The translations under genes were made by a program, and so were the position numbers. Below, in pieces: positions 1 through 6,448 of a DNA stretch of 6,684 bases (position 1 is its first letter; each line of letters begins with the position of its first letter). The stretch is from Flavicella sp049625305 (GTDB taxonomy: Bacteria > Bacteroidota > Bacteroidia > Flavobacteriales > Flavobacteriaceae): NCBI GenBank assembly GCA_049625305.1, contig JBMZVD010000108.1, positions 1 through 6,684 of the forward strand, in the 5' to 3' direction. Under the pieces are notes generated by a model that did not search any database, was not told the origin of the DNA, and was given only the letters and a program-made list of their open reading frames with translations.

Positions 1-77
1 TATTTCACACCCGAGATAATATAGAAATAAAGAATGCAATAACACAGAAAAGAAAATTTAAATAATTTTATTGGGTA

Positions 78-1076
78 TTATTTGTTTACCTTGATCAATT
101 CAACTTCAAAAACCAAAGGCATAAAAGGCTTGATAGTTCCACCTCTTGGATTTGCTCCATAAGCCAATTCTTGAGGAATAAAGAATTTATATTTTGCTCC
201 TTCACCCATCAATTGCAAACCTTCTGTCCATCCTTTGATCACTTGATTCAATCCAAATGAAGCTGGCTCACCTCTGTCTACAGAACTATCAAAAATTGTC
301 CCATCAGGAGTCGTACCGTGGTAGTGTACTGTTACATTATCAGTGGCAGCTGGTTTCGTGTCATTTCCTTCTTTTAACACAAGGTACTGCAAACCACTAG
401 CAGTCACTTGTACTCCTTCTTTAGCTTTATTTTCTTCTAGAAATTTTAATCCTTCTTCTTTGATATGACCAAAATCTTTCAAAGCTTGCTCTTCTGCTTT
501 TTTGGCTTGCTCTTCCATTTTCTTCTGCTGTCTTGCCATAAAGAAAGTTCTTAAAATACCGTCTAGGTCCTTTATCTCCAACAAAACGTTTGTAGAATCT
601 GCTAATTCTTGATACCCTTGAACAAACAAAGCATTGTTAATCTCTTCAAAGTTTGGTTTCATTTTTACTGCCATATCCAATCCTAATGCATAACTCACAG
701 AATCCACCTCTGTCAACAAACTCGCTGTTTTGTTTGTATTCAAAACAGTTTCTTCAACAGTTCCGGTAGTGTCTTGGACTTTCATCATAGCTTCTTGTTG
801 CTTCTTTTGAAAAAAAGTTCTCAAAATCCCGTCCAATTCTTCTACTTTTATAGCCACACTAGAAGTGTCCGCTGCATCTTCATATCCTTTTACAAAAGCT
901 GCATCGTTAGCTTCTTTAAAATTCAACTCTATTTTATTGGCCATGTCTAGACCTAAAGCATAACTCACAGAATCGATTTCTGTATTAAGAGAACTTTGTC
1001 TTTGTTGTTTGTTGCATGAATTAAGTGCCAAAACTGCGGCAGCAAAACTCAAATTTGCAAGTGTTGAAAATTTCAT
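78..1076 (-). CDS. FKBP-type peptidyl-prolyl cis-trans isomerase, lipoprotein with duplicated N-terminal domain
   Basis: This 332-residue protein probably catalyses cis-trans isomerisation at prolines and chaperones exported proteins in the periplasm, like Mip/FkpA-type FKBPs (family knowledge). Residues 1-21 form a lipoprotein signal with lipobox LNSC, the acylated Cys being C21. Two copies of the FKBP_N dimerisation segment follow, at about 30-97 and 120-187, then a charged helix (about 180-220) and a C-terminal FKBP domain (about 240-331). The FKBP pocket is intact: by alignment with FKBP12 I place Y252, F262, D263, F274, V279, I280, W283, Y306 and F323. Close flavobacterial relatives, as I recall them, have a single FKBP_N copy and about 240-250 residues, so this one is long because of the duplication. 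The ATG sits 22 nt after the gldI stop with no Shine-Dalgarno sequence, so it is probably the last gene of the operon. No clear terminator follows in the 77 bases left. Confidence 0.93.
   Translation of the reverse strand: MKFSTLANLSFAAAVLALNSCNKQQRQSSLNTEIDSVSYALGLDMANKIELNFKEANDAAFVKGYEDAADTSSVAIKVEELDGILRTFFQKKQQEAMMKVQDTTGTVEETVLNTNKTASLLTEVDSVSYALGLDMAVKMKPNFEEINNALFVQGYQELADSTNVLLEIKDLDGILRTFFMARQQKKMEEQAKKAEEQALKDFGHIKEEGLKFLEENKAKEGVQVTASGLQYLVLKEGNDTKPAATDNVTVHYHGTTPDGTIFDSSVDRGEPASFGLNQVIKGWTEGLQLMGEGAKYKFFIPQELAYGANPRGGTIKPFMPLVFEVELIKVNK
516..989 (-). repeat. In-frame tandem duplication of the FKBP_N segment (two copies, 270-bp period)
   Basis: Copy 1 is coded by 786-989 (residues 30-97) and copy 2 by 516-719 (residues 120-187). 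The offset is exactly 90 residues with no gap, and I count about 40 identities in 68 positions. Both copies carry DSVSYALGLDMA and LDGILRTFF. At DNA level the 17-mer gcataactcacagaatc recurs at 688-704 and 958-974, but most third positions have diverged, so the duplication is not recent. The connecting stretch (residues about 100-119) is Thr/Val/Asn-rich and unlike the repeats. Confidence 0.9.
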
Positions 1077-1098
1077 TGTTTTTTTGTTTTAGTTAATA

Positions 1099-1650
1099 TT
1101 AATTGATTTTTAATAACTTAATAATACTCACGATAGGCTCATTTACCCCTACTCTTTGAGCTTCATCTCCATTCATTCGAAAGGCTACAAAAGAAGAAAA
1201 AATAAATTTAAACTCTTCATTTTCTCGCATTAATTTCACTCCTTCTTTGACTCCTTTTACTACGTGCTCTTTGTCAACCACATAAGTCTGAATCCCTAAT
1301 TCTTCTTTGCTGTAAATAACCTTTCCATTTAAGGACAATATCTCTTGTTCAAATTGTATAACATCCCCTTTGACAGGTGTTTTAGTAATCGCTGAACTTT
1401 TTTGAAGAAGGGTATACCAAAAGCCTTTACCGGAATCTTGGTAAATATGAAGCGAATCTAATCGCATGAAATCTCTCATTGCATTTTGCTCCTTCTCAAA
1501 GAGAACCTTGTTGACATCAACACTCTTTTTCAATGAAGCACCTCCTTTTCTTTGAATTGGCTTTCTAGCTTCATTACTATCACATGAAACTAAAGTAAAA
1601 AAAAGCACGACTAAAAAAAGACTAACTTTTATAAGAATTCTGAATTTCAT
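1099..1650 (-). CDS. gldI: GldI, gliding motility-associated FKBP-like lipoprotein
   Basis: This 183-residue lipoprotein (signal residues 1-22, lipobox LVSC, C23 acylated) has one FKBP-like domain at about 92-181. In Flavobacterium johnsoniae GldI is required for gliding and chitin use, linking it to the gliding/type IX secretion machinery (established). The diagnostic stretches here are LNGKVIYSKEELG (107-119), HVVKGVKEGVKLM (129-141) and the final IVSIIKLLKIN. Several FKBP pocket residues appear changed: the Phe-Asp pair is I112-Y113, the central Trp is V134, the first Tyr is about Q102, and the Tyr82 equivalent is F157. Prolyl isomerase activity is therefore doubtful, and a chaperone or scaffold role is possible (inference). 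The start codon lies inside the 3' end of the upstream phosphoesterase gene, suggesting translational coupling, and the prolyl isomerase gene follows directly. Confidence 0.9.
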   Translation of the reverse strand: MKFRILIKVSLFLVVLFFTLVSCDSNEARKPIQRKGGASLKKSVDVNKVLFEKEQNAMRDFMRLDSLHIYQDSGKGFWYTLLQKSSAITKTPVKGDVIQFEQEILSLNGKVIYSKEELGIQTYVVDKEHVVKGVKEGVKLMRENEEFKFIFSSFVAFRMNGDEAQRVGVNEPIVSIIKLLKIN

Positions 1651-2653
1651 GTTTGTATTGAGGTATTAAATTCACAAATGTATCTACAGTTTTTGGGAGT
1701 GAATCTTGAGATTTTCCACCAGCAGCGTTATCATGACCTCCCCCGTTAAAATGGTTTCTAGAGAATTGATTAACAGAAAACGTACCTTTGGAACGGAAAC
1801 TAATCTTTATGATTTTTTGCTCTACATCTTCAATGAAAATCACAGCAAAATGTACTCCTTTGATAGAAAGACCATAATTTACCAAGCCCTCTGTATCTCC
1901 TTTTTGATAGTCATTTCGTTCTAATTCTTCCTGAGAAAGAGTTATGTAAGCAGTACAATATTCAGGAATTACTTTTAAATTACTAAGTGCTGTCCCCAAT
2001 AATTGTAAACGACTCAAAGTACTAGCATTGAAAACTCGTTCGTGTATGTCTGAATTTTTTGCCCCTTTATCTATCAAATCAGATATTACTTTGTGTGTTG
2101 TACTAGTAGTTGATGAAAACCGAAAGGAACCTGTATCTGTCATTATACCAGTGTACAAGCAGGTTGCAATAGTTTCATCTATAGAGGAAGTCTCCCCTAG
2201 TCTCTCGATAAAATGATAAACCATCTGGCAAGTAGAGCATATAGAAGTATCAGAATAAATAAATTCTGAGATAGGATCAGGCTGTTGGTGGTGATCTATC
2301 ATCACAAATGTACCTTTGTAAGTGGCCAACACCTTTTCCATCGGTTCACCGACTCTATGGAAAGCATTGAAATCTAGTACAAATACAATATCTGCATTTT
2401 CAATAGACCTAATAGATTGCTTGTTTTGCTTGTCATACCTGTAAATAGAATCGATTCCTGGCAACCATTGTAAAAACCCAGGAATATCATTTGGTAAAAC
2501 AGTTTGAGTAGTATGTCCTTTCTTTTTGAAAAAATGCTGTAAGGCCAATGTAGATCCAATAGCATCACCGTCAGGATTTTTATGTGCAACCAAAACAATC
2601 TTTTTGGGGCTAGACAACAACTCCTTTAGAGCTTCAAATTTTTCTGTGTTCAT
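1622..2653 (-). CDS. nrnA: DHH/DHHA1 family phosphoesterase, probable nanoRNase / pAp phosphatase (NrnA type)
   Basis: This 343-residue cytoplasmic protein has the full length and both domains of the NrnA family, which degrades 2-5 nt RNA and dephosphorylates 3'-phosphoadenosine 5'-phosphate using Mn2+ (family knowledge). The DHH domain (about 15-190) shows HKNPDGDA with H24, D28 and D30, then D94 in VLDFN, the signature D120-H121-H122, and D173 in TDTGSFR. The DHHA1 domain (about 230-335) ends in the substrate-binding GGGH (304-307) followed by AAGG. All expected metal ligands are present, so the enzyme should be active. It is the first gene of the minus-strand operon. Its last 29 nt overlap the gldI start, and the promoter proposed for the operon lies just upstream. 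Whether it acts mainly on nano-RNA or on pAp cannot be told from sequence. Confidence 0.92.
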   Translation of the reverse strand: MNTEKFEALKELLSSPKKIVLVAHKNPDGDAIGSTLALQHFFKKKGHTTQTVLPNDIPGFLQWLPGIDSIYRYDKQNKQSIRSIENADIVFVLDFNAFHRVGEPMEKVLATYKGTFVMIDHHQQPDPISEFIYSDTSICSTCQMVYHFIERLGETSSIDETIATCLYTGIMTDTGSFRFSSTTSTTHKVISDLIDKGAKNSDIHERVFNASTLSRLQLLGTALSNLKVIPEYCTAYITLSQEELERNDYQKGDTEGLVNYGLSIKGVHFAVIFIEDVEQKIIKISFRSKGTFSVNQFSRNHFNGGGHDNAAGGKSQDSLPKTVDTFVNLIPQYKHEIQNSYKS

Positions 2654-2667
2654 AAGTTGCGAATATA

Positions 2668-2698
2668 CAATATTAAAAGAAAGAAAAAGGATATCAAA
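2668..2698 (-). promoter_or_regulatory. Candidate promoter of the DHH phosphoesterase-gldI-FKBP operon
   Basis: On the minus strand, TTTG (2695-2698) is followed after 19 nt by TAATATTG (2668-2675). This matches the Bacteroidota consensus TTTG-N19-TAnnTTTG with one mismatch in the -7 box. The box ends 14 nt before the ATG, which would leave a very short 5' leader, so the assignment is tentative. Confidence 0.42.
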
Positions 2699-2787
2699 AT
2701 TCTAAATAAACGTTAAAACATACCTATATAGCTAGAACAATTTAATTTTTTAAAAAAAATAAAAAAACAGGAATTCGTTCTCATAAA

Positions 2788-2818
2788 TTACACTTTTAAA
2801 AGAAAAAAATTATATTTG
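2788..2818 (+). promoter_or_regulatory. ndk promoter, -7 box TATATTTG
   Basis: TATATTTG at 2811-2818 is a perfect TAnnTTTG -7 element. At the preferred 19-nt spacing the -33 position reads TTAC (2788-2791), only half matching TTTG. A T6-A8-T-A7 tract (2746-2767) lies upstream and could act as an UP-like or bent element. Transcription would start near 2823-2826, about 25 nt before the ATG. A possible in-frame TTG start at 2816 falls inside this box, which is a further reason to reject it. Confidence 0.62.
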
Positions 2819-2848
2819 CAAAAAATTTATCAAAAAGTTAGAGAACAA

Positions 2849-3268
2849 ATGAAAACAAATAGAACTTTTACAATGTTAAAACCTGATTCAGTTGAAAAAG
2901 GTAACATTGGGGCCATCTTAGACAAAATCAACGCTTCTGGTTTTAGAATCGTAGCGATGAAATTAACTCATATGACCAAAAGAGATGCAGAGGCTTTTTA
3001 CGCTGTTCACAGTGAAAGACCTTTTTTCGGTGAATTGGTTGAATTTATGACTAGAGGACCTATTGTTGCAGCCATTCTTGAAAAAGAAAATGCTGTGGAA
3101 GATTTTAGAGCATTGATTGGAGCAACAAATCCTGCGGAAGCTGCTGAAGGAACTATCCGTAAATTGTTTGCTGATTCAGTAGGTGAAAATGCAGTACACG
3201 GTTCTGATTCAGACGAAAATGCTGCTATTGAAAGTGCTTTCCACTTTTCTGGTAGAGAACAATTTTAA
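2849..3268 (+). CDS. ndk: Nucleoside diphosphate kinase
   Basis: This enzyme moves the gamma phosphate from ATP to other (d)NDPs through a phospho-histidine intermediate, keeping NTP and dNTP pools balanced in the cytoplasm. The 139-residue product from ATG 2849 is the normal family length. It begins with the typical MKTNRTFTMLKPD (nucleotide-binding K11) and carries the active-site loop NAVHGSDSDENA, with the catalytic histidine at H117 and N114 beside it; Y51 and the RGP motif (R69-G70-P71) are also in place. A longer reading from a TTG at 2816 adds 11 residues not found in the family and overlaps the promoter, so ATG 2849 is preferred. The gene is divergent from the phosphoesterase operon and ends before a strong terminator, so it is probably transcribed alone. 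Confidence 0.97.
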   Translation: MKTNRTFTMLKPDSVEKGNIGAILDKINASGFRIVAMKLTHMTKRDAEAFYAVHSERPFFGELVEFMTRGPIVAAILEKENAVEDFRALIGATNPAEAAEGTIRKLFADSVGENAVHGSDSDENAAIESAFHFSGREQF

Positions 3269-3315
3269 AGTTTTATATCAGTGATCGTATCACAGATAAA
3301 CAAGCTAAAAACACT

Positions 3316-3349
3316 AAAAGATCGATTGTTTGTCAATCGGTCTTTTTTT
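3316..3349 (+). terminator. Rho-independent terminator of ndk
   Basis: A 13-bp stem pairs 3316-3328 (AAAAGATCGATTG) with 3334-3346 (CAATCGGTCTTTT), with one G-U wobble at 3322/3340 and a 5-nt loop, TTTGT. The T run 3343-3349 completes a classic intrinsic terminator. It begins 47 nt after the ndk stop. Confidence 0.88.
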
Positions 3350-3358
3350 ATACCTTTC
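3329..3358 (+). promoter_or_regulatory. Candidate promoter of the M1 peptidase gene, overlapping the ndk terminator
   Basis: TTTG at 3329-3332, which is the terminator loop, is followed after 18 nt by TACCTTTC (3351-3358). That is 7 of 8 matches to TAnnTTTG, lacking only the final G. It would give a 5' leader of about 25 nt before ATG 3390, similar to ndk. No better candidate exists between the terminator and the gene. Confidence 0.4.
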
Positions 3359-3389
3359 CATTAAATTTATATCCCCCAAAAAAAGTTTT

Positions 3390-5036
3390 ATGTGTAAAAA
3401 AATCGTGTTTCTATTATTTTTGATTGGCATTACATCAAACATATATTCCCAAAAAAACAAAGTATTCACCCAACAAGACACCCTGAGGGGAAGTATTACC
3501 AAAGAAAGAAGTTGGTGGGACCTTCAGAAATACAATCTTGCAATTCGCATAGAACCACAAAAAAAGTACATTTCTGGAACCAACACCATCACTTATAAAG
3601 TTCTCAATGCATACAATCGTATTCAGATTGATTTACAAAGTCCACTAAGGATCACTAAAGTTACACAAGACAACATAACGCTAGATTTTGAAAAACTAGG
3701 TGCTGTACACTATATAAAACTTACAAAACCTCAAGTTATAGGAGCTACTGAAAAAATAACAGTACACTACGAAGGTACACCCTTGAAAAGCAATCGTCCT
3801 CCATGGGAAGCAGGTTTTACTTGGAACAAAGATTCATATGGCTATGATTTTATCGGAACGAGTTGCCAAGGACAAGGAGCTAGTGTTTGGTGGCCCTGTA
3901 AAGAACATATGTACGACGAACCTGATTTTGGGATGGACCAATTCTTTACTGTACCTAATCATTTAGTAGCTGTAGGCAACGGAAGACTTATTGAGGAAAA
4001 ACACAATCAAAAACAAAAGACGAAAACCTTTCATTGGCGTGTCACCAACCCAATAAACAATTACGGTGTCAGTTTATCAATTGGTAACTACGTTTCTTTT
4101 AAAGATGTTTTCAAAGGGGAAAAGGGAAACCTAGATTGCTCCTATTATGTACTCAAACAAAACTTAGAAAAAGCCAAAGTTCATTTCAAAGAAGCTCATA
4201 GAACATTGGAAGCTTTGGAACATTGGTTCGGCCCCTATCCTTTTTACGAAGACAGTTTTAAATTGATCGAAGTTCCCTATTTAGGAATGGAGCATCAGAG
4301 TGCAGTAGCGTATGGAAATCGCTATAAAAACGGGTATTTAGGTGGAGATCTAAGTGATACTGGATGGGGATTAAAGTTTGACTTTATCATTGTGCATGAA
4401 ACAGGTCACGAATGGTTTGCCAACAACATTACCAATAGAGACATCGCAGACATGTGGGTTCATGAGAGTTTCACCAACTATTCAGAGGCTTTGTTTGTTG
4501 AATATTTCTACGGAAAAAAAGCAGGACAAGAGTATACCATTGGACTGCGTAACAGAATTCAAAATGACATCCCTATCATAGGAAAGTACGATGTTAATGA
4601 CGAAGGATCTTCAGATATGTACTTTAAAGGTGCCAATATGTTGCACACCATAAGACACATTGTAGACAATGACGCACAATTTCGATTGCTATTGAGAGCA
4701 TTGAACAGTCATTTTTTTCACCAATCAGTCTCCTCAGAACAAGTTCAGAATTTCATCAATAATTTCACGAAAATAAATTTTTCCAAAGTATACGATCAAT
4801 ATTTGAGAACCACACAAATACCTTCCTTAACTTACAAAATAGAAGGATCAAATTTACAGTATCGATGGGAAAACTGTGTCACAGGTTTTGATATGCCTAT
4901 AGAAGTTATTATCAATGGAAAAAACACCAAACTAAATCCTTTAGAAAAGTGGCAAAACTACAGTTCAACTAAAAAAATTGACAGTTTCAGTATTGACGAA
5001 AATTACTTCATCAATAGCGATGAAATAAAAATATAA
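3390..5036 (+). CDS. M1 family zinc metallopeptidase (aminopeptidase), exported
   Basis: This 548-residue protein probably removes N-terminal residues from peptides in the periplasm or outside the cell. Residues 1-20 form a type I signal peptide (MCKK, hydrophobic core, SNIYS-Q). A beta-rich M1 N-terminal domain (about 40-235) precedes the catalytic domain. The zinc site is H336-E337-x-x-H340, then 18 residues, then E359 in WVHES. Y411 in MYFKGANML is the probable transition-state tyrosine. In place of GAMEN the exopeptidase motif reads LGMEH (298-302), keeping the amine-binding E301. The length suggests a small C-terminal region rather than the large helical domain of PepN, and there is no obvious type IX sorting domain. 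ATG 3390 is chosen because the TTG at 3330 lies within the ndk terminator and would hide the signal peptide. Its stop is one base from that of the convergent M48 gene. Confidence 0.92.
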   Translation: MCKKIVFLLFLIGITSNIYSQKNKVFTQQDTLRGSITKERSWWDLQKYNLAIRIEPQKKYISGTNTITYKVLNAYNRIQIDLQSPLRITKVTQDNITLDFEKLGAVHYIKLTKPQVIGATEKITVHYEGTPLKSNRPPWEAGFTWNKDSYGYDFIGTSCQGQGASVWWPCKEHMYDEPDFGMDQFFTVPNHLVAVGNGRLIEEKHNQKQKTKTFHWRVTNPINNYGVSLSIGNYVSFKDVFKGEKGNLDCSYYVLKQNLEKAKVHFKEAHRTLEALEHWFGPYPFYEDSFKLIEVPYLGMEHQSAVAYGNRYKNGYLGGDLSDTGWGLKFDFIIVHETGHEWFANNITNRDIADMWVHESFTNYSEALFVEYFYGKKAGQEYTIGLRNRIQNDIPIIGKYDVNDEGSSDMYFKGANMLHTIRHIVDNDAQFRLLLRALNSHFFHQSVSSEQVQNFINNFTKINFSKVYDQYLRTTQIPSLTYKIEGSNLQYRWENCVTGFDMPIEVIINGKNTKLNPLEKWQNYSSTKKIDSFSIDENYFINSDEIKI

Positions 5037-5037
5037 A

Positions 5038-5835
5038 TTATTGGTAACGAGTTGCCAATCGCTTTGCTTCTGGTAAAAAAGATCTTAGGTTGGCAATTCT
5101 AGTTTGGTTGGAAGGATGCGTACTTAAAAATTCTGGAGGAGATTGCCCTTTACTCAACTCCGACATACGAATCCAAACATTGATAGCTTCTTCTGGATTA
5201 TAACCCGCCATGATCATAAAAACCATTCCCAGTTTATCCGCTTCAGTTTCATGTTGTCTGCTATAACTCATCATACCCAATTGAGAACCAATACCGTAAG
5301 CCAAATTCCACAACTCTCTTGACTCTTCATCTTTTTCAGATGTACCCGCTTGTACTGCCACTGCACCAATTTGTTGTAATTGCGCTGAAGACATGCGCTC
5401 TTGACCGTGCTTTGCAAATGCATGCGCAACTTCATGCCCCATAATCGCTGCGATACCATCTGTATTTTTTGCGACAGGTAAAATACCAGTATAAAACACA
5501 ACTTTCCCCCCAGGCATACACCAAGCATTCATAGTTTCATCTTTTATCAAATTGAATTCCCATTGGTAATTATCTGCCTCTTCTCCCATATGGTTACTAC
5601 GCATAAACTTAGTTACTGCTGTAGAAATATTTTCTCCAATTTGCCTAATCTCTCTTGTCTTTTCCAAGTCATCTGATAATGGATTTTCACTTAAAAATCT
5701 TTTGTATTGGGCAAAACTCATAGGCAAAACTTGTGCGTCACTCACAAAATTTAAACGTTTTCTACCCGTGATTGGAACAGTTGAACAACTTTGCATGAAA
5801 AAAGTAAGAACTACAAAAGAAAAAATATATCTCAT
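5038..5835 (-). CDS. M48 family zinc metallopeptidase, lipoprotein (Oma1/BepA-like)
   Basis: This 265-residue protein is probably a periplasm-facing, membrane-anchored protease for envelope protein quality control, by analogy with BepA/LoiP and Oma1 (inference). Residues 1-16 are a lipoprotein signal and C17 in MQSC is the probable lipidation site. It is followed by VPITGRKRL (20-28), typical of the group. The zinc site is H134-E135-V-A-H138, with the third ligand probably E196 in the E-x-x-A-D motif (196-200). The STHPSNQTRI segment (238-247) carries the conserved His and Arg near the active site. The length is normal for a single-domain M48 lipoprotein; there is no TPR extension as in BepA. 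It is monocistronic by position: a strong promoter lies upstream, and the tail-to-tail M1 gene lies downstream. Confidence 0.93.
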   Translation of the reverse strand: MRYIFSFVVLTFFMQSCSTVPITGRKRLNFVSDAQVLPMSFAQYKRFLSENPLSDDLEKTREIRQIGENISTAVTKFMRSNHMGEEADNYQWEFNLIKDETMNAWCMPGGKVVFYTGILPVAKNTDGIAAIMGHEVAHAFAKHGQERMSSAQLQQIGAVAVQAGTSEKDEESRELWNLAYGIGSQLGMMSYSRQHETEADKLGMVFMIMAGYNPEEAINVWIRMSELSKGQSPPEFLSTHPSNQTRIANLRSFLPEAKRLATRYQ

Positions 5836-5860
5836 AGGATGGAATAAAGTTAAAGTTGAG

Positions 5861-5891
5861 CAAATATAGAATTCATTCTACAAACACCAAA
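5861..5891 (-). promoter_or_regulatory. Promoter of the M48 peptidase gene
   Basis: On the minus strand TTTG (5888-5891) is followed after exactly 19 nt by TATATTTG (5861-5868). This is a full match to the Bacteroidota consensus TTTG-N19-TAnnTTTG, with the same -7 octamer as ndk. The box ends 25 nt before the ATG at 5835, giving a leader of about 20 nt. Confidence 0.72.
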
Positions 5892-5968
5892 TACATTTCT
5901 AAAACCGAACCGTAATAATTGTGTAAGCAGAAACAAAAAAACACGACTACTTTAAAAATACTAAAAAT

Positions 5969-6448
5969 ATGACCTTATTCAAAATTACAATTGCCTCATT
6001 TATATTGATCACAATAACCCTGTACCAAGTAAGAGGACAAGAACTAAAAAAACAAACTAAAGTGATTAAAACAGAAGCCGAATGGAGAGAAATTTTGAGT
6101 CCAGATGTATTTAAAATCATGAGAAAAAAGGGTACTGAAAGACCCTTTACAGGAAAATATGACAAGCATTTTGAAGAGGGCACATATGTTTGTAAAGCGT
6201 GTAATACGGAACTTTTTGAATCCACAAACAAATATGATTCTCATTGTGGCTGGCCGGCCTTTGATAAATCTATCGCTGATAACATCTATACCAACTCTGA
6301 TTTTAGCTTCGGGATGAAAAGAACAGAAATCCTATGTGCCAACTGTGATGGACACCTAGGACATCTTTTTAACGATGGCCCCAAAGCCACAACAGGAAAA
6401 CGATTTTGTGTCAATTCTGCAGCCCTTCAGTTTAAAGAAAAAGACTAA
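5969..6448 (+). CDS. msrB: Peptide-methionine (R)-S-oxide reductase MsrB, exported
   Basis: MsrB reduces the R epimer of methionine sulfoxide in damaged proteins. Residues 1-24 are a hydrophobic signal peptide (MTLFK, core, YQVRGQ), so this copy probably works in the periplasm. The domain spans about 35-157 and contains the zinc cysteines C75/C78 (VCKAC) and C123/C126 (LCANC). It also has CGWPAF with C93, the position of the usual recycling cysteine (Cys63 in E. coli numbering), then GHLGHLF, and the catalytic C147 in KRFCVNSAAL with R145. All active-site residues are present. There is no fused MsrA and no msrA in the window. No Shine-Dalgarno sequence precedes ATG 5969. The promoter is unclear: TACATTTC at 5892-5899 is a partial -7 match but lacks a TTTG at a suitable distance. 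No convincing terminator follows. Confidence 0.95.
   Translation: MTLFKITIASFILITITLYQVRGQELKKQTKVIKTEAEWREILSPDVFKIMRKKGTERPFTGKYDKHFEEGTYVCKACNTELFESTNKYDSHCGWPAFDKSIADNIYTNSDFSFGMKRTEILCANCDGHLGHLFNDGPKATTGKRFCVNSAALQFKEKD

Noticed and set aside
1..77. Possible gene end (plus-strand TAG at 22-24) or operon terminator downstream of the FKBP gene
   Set aside because: Too little sequence is left to tell a coding tail from chance, and the only inverted repeat is a 5-bp AT stem with a 2-nt loop (AATAA-AA-TTATT on the minus strand).
1706..2216. Plus-strand ORFs of 62-72 codons inside the phosphoesterase gene
   Set aside because: They are antisense shadows of a gene with all its catalytic motifs, and neither shows a family motif of its own.
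2724..2734. Small palindromes CTATATAG and TAGCTA as an operator site
   Set aside because: Short AT-rich palindromes are expected by chance here and there is no second copy to support a binding site.
2816..2848. TTG start giving an ndk product 11 residues longer
   Set aside because: The codon lies within the -7 box TATATTTG, and the family normally starts at MKTNRTFTM, coded from ATG 2849.
3330..3389. TTG start giving an M1 product 20 residues longer
   Set aside because: It starts inside the ndk terminator loop and would bury the signal peptide; ATG 3390 gives a normal MCKK-type signal sequence.
6044..6244. Minus-strand ORFs opposite msrB (also 5947-6231)
   Set aside because: They lie antisense to a complete MsrB domain and show no motif or promoter of their own.
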